Source: Kiritimatiellia bacterium
GTDB taxonomy: Bacteria; Verrucomicrobiota; Kiritimatiellia; RFP12; UBA1067
Assembly (NCBI GenBank): GCA_017459225.1
Contig: JAFUDL010000440.1
Span: 1 to 5,074 of the forward strand
Direction of reading: 5' to 3'
Length of the DNA stretch: 5,074 nt
Numbering within the stretch: position 1 is the stretch's first letter; every line of letters starts with the position of its first letter. Under the pieces are notes generated by a model, which was not told the origin of the DNA, searched no databases, and saw only the letters and a list, made by a program, of their open reading frames with translations. Below are positions 1 to 5,074 of this stretch, one piece after another. The position numbers and the translations under genes were made by a program.

Positions 1-1
1 G

Positions 2-2341
2 TTCACCAACGCCTGGGACTCCCGCCCGCTTTTCGTCGTGCGCGACACCTATGCTCCTAACGTCGGCCATCTCGATAATTCCAAGGTGCCGCACCCGACG
101 GTGCAGCTGGGCGCGAGTGGATTCGAGCAGACGACGCTTGACATCTCGCTCTTCACAAACGCCTTCGACAGTGCCACGACCACATTCTTCGCCGGCAGCG
201 AAGTGACGGTCGAGACGGGAGAACGCGAGCTGGAGAACGATGAAAAACTCGTCGCGTGGGAGGCCGTGCCGGAAAACGTCGCCTTCAAGCCGTCCGAGAC
301 GATCGTGAGCCGCTACGCTCTTTCCGTCAGGGAAGACGGCTTGTATGCGGTTGTCCTGGACGCGGACAAGCCGCTCACGGCGGTGTGGACCGGAAACGGC
401 GAGGAGGGCAACCTGAACGACCCGCTCAACTGGACGTGCTACAACAACGAGAACGAGGAGATTTCCGGTGCGCTGCCCACCAACTTCACAACCGTCGTGG
501 TGTCCGGGTCAACGAAGTTCTCCGTCCCGGAAGGCGCGGAACATCCGCCGTGGAAGGAAGTGAGAATGTTCCCGGAGCGGACCACGACCACGCAGTGGGG
601 GCGCATCGCCTACGCAGGCGAACGCAACAACGGATCCGACATTCCCGGCGTCGCCTGGAAGGATATGGGGCTTTTCGAGTACAGCCAGAAGGGCGCGGGC
701 AATCTCGCGAACCTCGTAGGCAAGGACACCACGTGGTCGAAAAACAACCTGAACAACTCGCAGCTGCGCTTCGACGGCTGGTTCTTTGTGACGCCGGAAC
801 AGTCCGGACTCTGGAGAATCCGCCAGAAGTTCGACGACTACTTCGCCTTCCGCATCGACGGCAGCTGGGTGGCGGTGAACAACACGTACCAAACTGAAAT
901 GACCTTCAATGCTTCTGTTGCGGAAGGATGGCACCGCTTCACGATCGTGTGCGGCGACACCTGGGGCGGCCAGGGCGGAATACTCTCGCCGGGCAACGTC
1001 CCCATGCTTATCTCGATAGAGGGAGGCAGCGAGATTCCCTTCACGACGGCGAGTTTCACAATGGGAACCGAACAGTCCGAGACGCTGACGCTGGCCGCAG
1101 ACTGCGACTGGACCGCGCTTGGCGAGATCGCGCTCAACAATGCCGCAACTCTGGACTTGAACGGGCACAACCTCACCGTGGTCGGGCTCTCCGCCGGCGA
1201 CTATCTCGGCGCGACGGTCGTCAACAACGCCGGAACGCTCTCGACCCTGACGGTTACGAACGCCGCAGGCATGGTCGCGCTCGACGGCGTGGCGGTGAAA
1301 GGGAACATCGCCATCGTGAAGAAGGGCGAGGGCGCGATGCGCGCCACGCCCGATTCTACGTACACCGGCGGTCTCGACGTGCAGTGCGGCACCGTCACGA
1401 GCGCGTACAGGGGCGACAACCCGTTCGGGCTGATGAACACCAGCGACGACGGCGACACCGTCAGGCTTGGTACGAATGCCGTGCTGGAGCTGAACGGCAA
1501 GTACGACATCACCGGATACAAGTTCATACTCGCCGGCGGCGAGCTGAAGAACACGTCGGTCGATACGGGCGACGGCAGCGCGCAGATCGCGAACCTGCTT
1601 CTGGAGGCGGACTCGAAGTGGACCGTCGCGATGAGCGGCGGAATAATCCAGTCCGGCCACAACAAAGCCACGCTCGACCTCGGCGGACACACGCTCACCG
1701 TGCCGATTACCTCCGGAAAGACCTTCTGGCTGCACAACGCCGACGTCCTGAACGGACTTGTCGATATCACGAGCGGCGGCTGGCTGAAGGTGAACAAGAC
1801 GTCGTGCCGCGCCACGACGGCGGACTTCCGCATCAACTGCGCCCTGAACGTGCAGGTGCAGATGGACGTGAGGGACTACATAGCCGTTTACGGATCCAAC
1901 GCCAACGACGGCAACGGCGTCATCAAGGTGCATGGCACGTTCGTTCCCAGCGAGACGCACAACTACTTCCACGGATGCGAAATGCAGAACGGCTCGATCA
2001 TCGATCTTGGTGCGCGCACGACGGCGCTGAATGCCACGTCGGCGTTTGGTTCAGGCGCAAAGGCGCTCGGCTTCGCCTCGGGAGCAACCGTCACCGTGGA
2101 CCTCTCGAAGCGGCCGGACAACCTCCGTGAATTCGCGAAGTCGGCCGAGCCCTTCGTCATAGTCTGGAACGAGGCGCCAGATGCCACTGTCAAGTTCAAG
2201 GCCGACGCCGCCACCCGCAGCAAGGGATACAAGCTGAAGCCCCGTACGATTGAAGTTGCCGTGGAAGGATCGGAAACGCCGGTGGAGAAGAGCGGTCTTG
2301 CGCTCTTTAATGCGGGCGGCTCTGTTTTGATCATAAGATAG
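2..2341 (+). CDS. Large PATR-type surface protein, 5'-truncated (C-terminal 779 residues)
   Basis: The frame is open from base 2 and ends at TAG 2339-2341. A GTG at 38 is only an internal codon, because the frame reads through upstream of it and no ribosome binding site precedes it; the true start is outside the window. Seen in order (visible residue numbers): an unrecognised region at 1-128; a linker W-T-G-N-G...D-P-L-N-W at 129-144; a PA14-like segment at about 257-326 with paired Asp and an I-D-G turn; then a beta-strand-rich stalk with LDLNGHNLTV (384-393), a PATR match (438-468) and LDLGGHTLTV (558-567). It ends in a short tail, GLALFNAGGSVLIIR. No catalytic motif, C-terminal beta-barrel or PEP-CTERM is visible. 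PATR stalks are known from secreted adhesin-like proteins, so I infer an exported, surface or extracellular glycan-binding protein. The exact ligand cannot be told. The downstream gene 57 bases away shares the linker and stalk type, suggesting paralogues. Confidence 0.92.
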   Translation, partial: FTNAWDSRPLFVVRDTYAPNVGHLDNSKVPHPTVQLGASGFEQTTLDISLFTNAFDSATTTFFAGSEVTVETGERELENDEKLVAWEAVPENVAFKPSETIVSRYALSVREDGLYAVVLDADKPLTAVWTGNGEEGNLNDPLNWTCYNNENEEISGALPTNFTTVVVSGSTKFSVPEGAEHPPWKEVRMFPERTTTTQWGRIAYAGERNNGSDIPGVAWKDMGLFEYSQKGAGNLANLVGKDTTWSKNNLNNSQLRFDGWFFVTPEQSGLWRIRQKFDDYFAFRIDGSWVAVNNTYQTEMTFNASVAEGWHRFTIVCGDTWGGQGGILSPGNVPMLISIEGGSEIPFTTASFTMGTEQSETLTLAADCDWTALGEIALNNAATLDLNGHNLTVVGLSAGDYLGATVVNNAGTLSTLTVTNAAGMVALDGVAVKGNIAIVKKGEGAMRATPDSTYTGGLDVQCGTVTSAYRGDNPFGLMNTSDDGDTVRLGTNAVLELNGKYDITGYKFILAGGELKNTSVDTGDGSAQIANLLLEADSKWTVAMSGGIIQSGHNKATLDLGGHTLTVPITSGKTFWLHNADVLNGLVDITSGGWLKVNKTSCRATTADFRINCALNVQVQMDVRDYIAVYGSNANDGNGVIKVHGTFVPSETHNYFHGCEMQNGSIIDLGARTTALNATSAFGSGAKALGFASGATVTVDLSKRPDNLREFAKSAEPFVIVWNEAPDATVKFKADAATRSKGYKLKPRTIEVAVEGSETPVEKSGLALFNAGGSVLIIR
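386..433 (+). other. W-T-G-x-G...D-P-x-N-W linker motif, gene 1 copy
   Basis: Sixteen codons read WTGNGEEGNLNDPLNW. The same spacing and the same W, T, G, G, D, P, N and W recur in the downstream gene at 4051-4098. Motifs of the type W-T-G...N-W are common at the start of PATR or beta-helix blocks in Verrucomicrobia-like proteins. Here it marks the change from the N-terminal region to the later lectin-like and stalk parts. Confidence 0.7.
770..979 (+). other. PA14-like lectin domain candidate in gene 1
   Basis: The segment begins F-D-G-W-F-F-V and continues with S-G-L-W-R-I-R, then F-D-D-Y-F-A-F-R-I-D-G, and after about 25 residues A-E-G-W-H-R-F-T-I-V. This order (outer strand, G-x-[WY] strand, acidic pair before a strand ending in I-D-G, then G-W/H strand) resembles PA14 and GLEYA-type carbohydrate-binding beta sandwiches, where the acidic pair helps bind calcium. 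The assignment rests on pattern only. The true domain probably begins earlier, near 600, at G-R-I-A-Y-A-G. A generic jelly-roll fold is the main alternative. Confidence 0.5.
1313..1405 (+). other. Autotransporter-associated beta strand (PATR) repeat in gene 1
   Basis: The codons read I-V-K-K-G-E-G-A-M-R-A, then S-T-Y-T-G-G-L-D-V, then C-G-T-V-T-S-A. This follows the known PATR consensus (K-x-G-x-G-x-[LM]-x-[LA], then T-Y-T-G-G-x-x-V-x-x-G-T-[LV]). The usual T-L-x-L is replaced by A-M-R-A, so it is a diverged copy. It sits between two L-D-L-[NG]-G-H-x-L-T-V strands (1151-1180 and 1673-1702), which belong to the same right-handed beta-helix style. Confidence 0.72.
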
Positions 2342-2398
2342 AGAACATCCGGAAGTTTTAACGTTAAGTCCCTTATAAGAATCAACTAGGAGGTTTTA
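2342..2398 (+). promoter_or_regulatory. AT-rich intergenic gap with palindrome and possible -10 box
   Basis: The 57 bases between the two genes are about 35% GC by hand count, far lower than the flanking coding DNA. They contain a perfect 10-base palindrome TTAACGTTAA (2358-2367) and a second short one, CTTATAAG (2372-2379), which includes TATAAG, one base from a -10 box. No convincing -35 box stands at the right distance, and no GC stem followed by a T run is present. The gap could carry a promoter or operator, or simply be an untranslated spacer in a shared transcript. I cannot choose from sequence alone. Confidence 0.35.
2388..2393 (+). promoter_or_regulatory. Ribosome binding site of gene 2
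   Basis: AGGAGG is a full match to the anti-Shine-Dalgarno sequence, five bases before the ATG at 2399. It fixes the start of gene 2 and shows that this organism uses canonical ribosome binding sites. Confidence 0.9.
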
Positions 2399-2461
2399 AT
2401 GAGCATTAAGGGCTTTGTCGTTGGACTGACGGCGGTTACCGCCGCCAGCATCTGCGTTGCC
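2399..2461 (+). other. Signal peptide of gene 2
   Basis: Residues 1-21 have a basic start (M-S-I-K), a hydrophobic core from Gly5 to about Ile18, and a C-V-A end before Ala22-Pro23. Cleavage after Ala21 fits signal peptidase I and leaves a mature start A-P-W. Cys19 is not a lipoprotein site, because Ile stands just before it and the following sequence is typical of signal peptidase I. This directs the protein through Sec to the envelope or outside. Confidence 0.85.
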
Positions 2462-3214
2462 GCCCCGTGGACGAGCTACGAGCTTGTCGCGAACGGCGAC
2501 TTCGAGGCGGGAACCGTGAGCGGCGACTACAAAGAAGGCCTCAACGGCAGCAACGCCCATATCCCGGGCTGGACGCTCGCGAACTGCGTAAAGGCCAAGG
2601 CCAGCAATGTTTACATCGCGAGCGGACTGCCGATCGGCACGTACGCGATATGCCTCAAGACGAACAGCGGTTCCCCCTCGTCCTTCTATCAGGACGTGAC
2701 CGTACCGGCCCCGGGAGTTTACCGGATATCCTTCCAGTGGGTGGCGCGGCCGACGAGCGGCAAGACGGCATATAACAAGGAGACGGTCACCGTGTCGTTC
2801 TCGCAGGTGGTGGACGGCGCGGTCCCGACCGAGAACGTGCTCACGACCTTTGCCGCCACCACTTACGCTTCGCTGACCACATACCACCGCACGATCGACG
2901 TGAAGGCGGCCGGAACCTACCGGCTGCTTTTCTCGGGAACGTCCTCGGTCGATAGTTCCACGGCGTTCGACAACGTGAGCGTGCGCAAGATCGACACCCG
3001 GCTTGAAAACGGCTTCTTCGAATCAGGAACGGCCGGCGCCTATCCCCATTATTCGACTAACGCGGGCTACGACAATCCCGGCTGGACGATCAGTTCGGGC
3101 GGCATCGCTCCTGCGGGGAGCACATGGGTGGCGAACAGCGGCGTCGTAGGGACGTACGCGATGTTCATCCAGTCAACGTCGGCGGCAGCACCGGCTTTGC
3201 ATATCAGGACGTGA
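2399..3214 (+). CDS. Secreted lectin-module / PATR protein, 5' fragment ending at a frameshift
   Basis: The ATG at 2399 follows AGGAGG by five bases and opens a signal peptide, so the start is secure. The frame gives 271 residues. Residues 28-196 form a complete jelly-roll-like module (N-G-D-F-E-A-G, I-P-G-W, Y-Q-D-V, T-Y-R-L, F-D-N-V-S-V-R). Residues 202-261 are the first half of a second module. After T-Y-A-M-F-I-Q-S-T-S the frame runs into ten unrelated residues and stops at TGA 3212-3214. That TGA is an out-of-frame reading of the codons for Tyr-Gln-Asp-Val-Thr. The missing half of the module follows immediately in the -1 frame. I read this as the 5' part of one broken or misread gene, continued at 3181-5074. 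The modules resemble CBM4_9/DUF642-like galactose-binding folds, implying an exported glycan-binding role; the ligand is unknown. Confidence 0.9.
   Translation: MSIKGFVVGLTAVTAASICVAAPWTSYELVANGDFEAGTVSGDYKEGLNGSNAHIPGWTLANCVKAKASNVYIASGLPIGTYAICLKTNSGSPSSFYQDVTVPAPGVYRISFQWVARPTSGKTAYNKETVTVSFSQVVDGAVPTENVLTTFAATTYASLTTYHRTIDVKAAGTYRLLFSGTSSVDSSTAFDNVSVRKIDTRLENGFFESGTAGAYPHYSTNAGYDNPGWTISSGGIAPAGSTWVANSGVVGTYAMFIQSTSAAAPALHIRT
2480..2986 (+). repeat. Jelly-roll module 1 of 3 in gene 2
   Basis: The module has 169 residues, from E-L-V-A-N-G-D-F-E-A-G to F-D-N-V-S-V-R. Marks shared with the next two copies are N-G-x-F-E-x-G, P-G-W, G-x-Y-A, Y-Q-D-V, P-G-x-Y, R-P, T-Y-R-L and a closing D-N-V or D-C-V strand. 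A first strand N-G-x-F-E and a final strand ending in D-N-V are typical of galactose-binding-like carbohydrate-binding modules (CBM4_9 or DUF642 style). Family assignment needs a profile search. Confidence 0.75.
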
Positions 3215-3489
3215 CGATCGAGACTCCCGGCCTCTACACGCTGGCGTTCGACTACGCCGGGCGTCCCGGATGTCTCGGCCAGACGGCGAAGATCTACTTC
3301 GGGAAAATCGGCGGAGACAAGGCGGACGTCACGGAGGACGATCTGCTGGACACTCTCTCCCCCGCTTCCGATGCGTTCGTCCCCTATTCCCGTCCCGTCG
3401 CCGTGCTCTCCGCCGGCACCTACCGCCTGAAGTTCTTCGGCTCGTCCTCCGCCGACAAGGCCACCGCATACGACAACGTGCGCCTCTTC
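3002..3489 (+). repeat. Jelly-roll module 2 of 3 in gene 2, interrupted by a frameshift
   Basis: The module runs from L-E-N-G-F-F-E-S-G to Y-D-N-V-R-L-F. The first half is read in the frame of 2399 and the second half, from G-G-S-T-G-F-A-Y-Q-D-V, in the frame of 3181. If one base is restored it is 163 residues, close to its neighbours. It shares G-x-Y-A-M-F-I-Q with module 3, and the stretches GCACATGGGTGGCGA and TACGCGATGTTCAT are identical in DNA to module 3, both at an offset of 521 bases. Confidence 0.75.
3173..3214 (+). other. One-base frameshift in gene 2
   Basis: Reading changes here from the frame of 2399 to the -1 frame. The stretch TCGGCGGCAGC would give Ser-Gly-Gly-Ser if one G were added, joining F-I-Q-S-T-S to G-G-S-T-G-F-A-Y-Q-D-V without loss. 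Both halves match the flanking modules, and the downstream frame has no stop for 631 codons, so the lesion is recent or is not real. The offset between identical stretches of modules 2 and 3 is 521 bases before this point, one short of 174 codons. Confidence 0.85.
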
Positions 3490-5074
3490 GCGTCCGAAGA
3501 ACTTGTGACGAACGGCGAGTTCGAGGAAGGGTCTTTCAGCGTCTCCCAGCCCTGGGGCGCCTACGCCAACTTCGCGAACTACAGCAATCCGGGGTGGCAG
3601 GTCAACGATATCGAGAGGGTCGGCTTGGGATGTCCGTTCGGCACATGGGTGGCGACGGGGCTTGAGGTGGGCAAGTACGCGATGTTCATACAGACCGCTC
3701 CTGCCCCCGACAACACCCACACCGGAGATACAATCGCCTATCAGGACGTGGCGGTCGCCGCCCCCGGCACCTACAGGGTGTCGCTGAACTATGTGGCGCG
3801 ACCAGGCCAGTATACCGGCCAAACCATCAAAATTTCGTTCGGCCAGCTCGTTGACGGCGCGATCGCCAACGATCTCATCAACGATCAGTTCATGACGACG
3901 ACTTCGTCTGAGCTGACGCCATACGAGAAGTACATTACAGTGGAGACGACCGGCACCTATCGGTTGCAGTTCACTGCGTTCAACAACAATGAAGACAAGG
4001 CCACGGCCATCGACTGCGTAAGCGTCCGTCGTCAGACCGAGTACTGCTTCTGGACGGGCGGCGGCGACGGCACGACCATCAGCGACCCCGCGAACTGGGG
4101 CCGCACCGTGCTTTCGCCCGTGGACGACCTCTGCTTCACGAACGACACTGCGCTCGCCGTTTCCATGCCGGCCAACTTCACGGCGAGCTCGCTCAACTTC
4201 TTCGGTACGGGCTCCGTGACGGTCAACGGTTCCGGCACGGACGGCGACGCCGCGAAGACGCTCACCGTCGGCAAGATCGTTTCCACCTCGTCGGCGGCGA
4301 ACACGTTCAACTGCCCCGTCGCGTTCACCACCGACTACAACGTGAACTCCGCCGGCCCGGTCGAATTCCCCAATGGCGTGACGGCCGCGGGATGGGGCGC
4401 CGTTGACGGCGCAGGCGGCTTACGCCTGGCCGGCACGTCCTTCACGTTCACGGCAGACACCGTGACCCTCGACGACAATGTGACGCTGGCAGCCGGCGCA
4501 AAGCTCTCCGCCGAGAATCTTACGGGCGCGAGCGGCCAGACGTTGACCATCGAATCCGGTGCCCGGGTGGAGCTTTCCGGCGATCTGGTCACGGGCGAAG
4601 GCGCGAACGCCCGGCTTGGCGTCGCCATGGCGGACGGCGCGGAACTCGCCGTGGCGGGCACGGTTTACGTGTGGAGCAGCATATTCACCACCACGCGCCA
4701 GTACGGAACCGTGTGGGCGAACGGGCTTGTGCTCGACGTCCGGAACAATGCCCTCGGCTTCTATGCCAAGCGCATCAACCTCGGCTCCGGCGGCATCTCC
4801 TTCAACGGCTCCACCACGACTGTACACATGGACATCGGCCTCGGCGGGGCGGTTGGAACGTACGTCTTCGGCGCATACGCCAACTGGACGTGGAACGACG
4901 GCGGGCATGCGGATTGCTACTTCTACCAGAACAACGTGAAGTTCGACACGCTCGACTGCATCGACGGCGAGACGCCGCGCACCATCACCATTGCGAAAGC
5001 CTCCAACAACACGGCGGCGAAGCTCTACAAGCTCAACCCCGGCACGCTCGTTCTGGCCGCCCCGCAGTATTTCA
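3181..5074 (+). CDS. Continuation of gene 2 after the frameshift: module 2 end, module 3, PATR-type stalk (3'-truncated)
   Basis: The frame is open from 3007 to the window end; meaningful protein resumes at 3181 and runs for 631 codons. It holds the second half of module 2, a complete module 3 (3499-4032), the linker WTGGGDGTTISDPANW (4051-4098), then about 325 residues of beta-strand-rich stalk. Examples in the stalk are L-T-I-E-S-G-A-R-V-E-L-S-G, R-I-N-L-G-S-G-G-I-S-F-N-G, and a final PATR-like L-Y-K-L-N-P-G-T-L-V-L-A. No stop is reached, so the C terminus and any anchor are unseen. A gene finder might start this part at ATG 3124, but that reads arginine-rich out-of-frame sequence and is not a credible start. 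With the base restored the visible protein is about 892 residues. The role is inferred to be a secreted or surface glycan-binding adhesin. Confidence 0.87.
3499..4032 (+). repeat. Jelly-roll module 3 of 3 in gene 2
   Basis: This is the longest copy, 178 residues, from E-L-V-T-N-G-E-F-E-E-G to D-C-V-S-V-R-R. It keeps P-G-W, G-K-Y-A-M-F-I-Q, Y-Q-D-V, A-P-G-T-Y-R-V, V-A-R-P, I-S-F-G-Q-L-V-D-G-A and T-Y-R-L-Q-F. It differs from the others by an insert between F-I-Q and Y-Q-D-V and by Cys in place of the usual Asn in the last strand. It ends only six codons before the W-T-G linker, so it is the last module before the stalk. Confidence 0.75.
4051..4098 (+). other. W-T-G-x-G...D-P-x-N-W linker motif, gene 2 copy
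   Basis: The sixteen codons read WTGGGDGTTISDPANW, the same length as the copy in gene 1 at 386-433, with eight identical positions. Both copies are followed within about 35 residues by a [LM]-P-x-N-F-T strand. Here it directly precedes the beta-strand stalk. Confidence 0.7.
5023..5074 (+). other. Partial PATR repeat at the window end
   Basis: L-Y-K-L-N-P-G-T-L-V-L-A matches the first half of the PATR consensus (L-x-K-x-G-x-G-T-L-x-L), with N-P replacing the usual G-x. The second half (T-Y-x-G-G...G-T-L) would lie outside the window, so the stalk of gene 2 continues. Confidence 0.6.

Noticed and set aside
509..1972. Long antisense open frame of 487 codons inside gene 1
   Set aside because: It is rich in Arg, Val, His and Ala, has no recognisable domain or ribosome binding site, and lies opposite a well-supported PA14/PATR coding frame. 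Long stop-free antisense frames are expected in GC-rich genes.
928..2130. Open frame of 400 codons on the + strand overlapping gene 1 in another frame
   Set aside because: The translation is extremely Arg-rich and low in complexity, which is typical of reading GC-rich codons out of frame. It lacks a ribosome binding site.
2342..2387. Rho-independent terminator after gene 1
   Set aside because: The only inverted repeats are short and AT-rich (TTAACGTTAA, CTTATAAG), with no GC stem followed by a T run.
2441..2461. Lipoprotein signal around Cys19 of gene 2
   Set aside because: The residues before Cys are A-S-I, and Ile at the -1 position does not fit a lipobox. The V-A-A-P-W region fits ordinary signal peptidase cleavage.
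3115..3180. Independent translation start at ATG 3124 after GGGGAG
   Set aside because: The spacing is only three bases, and the first codons would read Arg-rich out-of-frame sequence under a conserved module of the first frame. The match arises from the codons for Ala-Gly-Ser-Thr-Trp.
3007..3211. Programmed -1 ribosomal frameshifting in gene 2
   Set aside because: The shift has the right direction, but I found no X-XXY-YYZ slippery heptamer in the stretch where both frames are open. A missing G in a T-C-G-G-C context is the simpler explanation.
1..5074. CRISPR array, tRNA or rRNA genes, insertion sequence or defence system
   Set aside because: No short direct repeats with regular spacers, no clover-leaf tRNA signature, and no transposase or nuclease motifs were seen. 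The window is filled by two repeat-rich surface protein genes.

Overview
The window is GC-rich and almost entirely coding on the + strand. It holds the 3' part of one very large secreted surface protein gene (from base 2 to 2341), a 57-base AT-rich gap, and the 5' part of a second gene of the same kind (from 2399 past the window end). Both products are built from lectin-like or jelly-roll modules followed by glycine-, threonine- and asparagine-rich beta-strand repeats of the autotransporter-associated (PATR) type. Neither shows an enzyme active site. I infer a Verrucomicrobiota/Kiritimatiellota/Lentisphaerota-type bacterium, probably host- or gut-associated: these lineages carry many large PATR proteins that lack the beta-barrel of classical autotransporters. 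This is an inference from protein style, with no rRNA or marker gene to confirm it.

Region by region: 2-385 is an unrecognised N-terminal part of gene 1, and 386-433 is a W-T-G-x-G...D-P-x-N-W linker. A PA14-like lectin fold candidate lies at about 770-979, and a PATR/beta-helix stalk at about 1070-2200. The gene ends in a short hydrophobic tail rather than a barrel or PEP-CTERM. The gap at 2342-2398 carries a perfect AGGAGG ribosome binding site. Gene 2 begins with a signal peptide, then three tandem modules of about 163-178 residues (2480-2986, 3002-3489, 3499-4032), the same 16-residue W-T-G...N-W linker (4051-4098), and another beta-strand stalk that continues out of the window.

The clearest anomaly is a one-base frameshift in the second module of gene 2, near 3173-3183. 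The protein leaves frame after Gly-Thr-Tyr-Ala-Met-Phe-Ile-Gln and stops at 3214. The neighbouring frame resumes the same module at once and stays open for 631 codons to the window edge. One missing G (TCG-GCG for TCG-GGC) explains it. It is a sequencing or assembly error, a recent disruption, or an on/off switch; no slippery heptamer supports programmed frameshifting.

The two genes look like co-oriented paralogues of a surface adhesin or glycan-binding family. I see no RNA gene, CRISPR array, mobile element, defence system or metabolic operon here.
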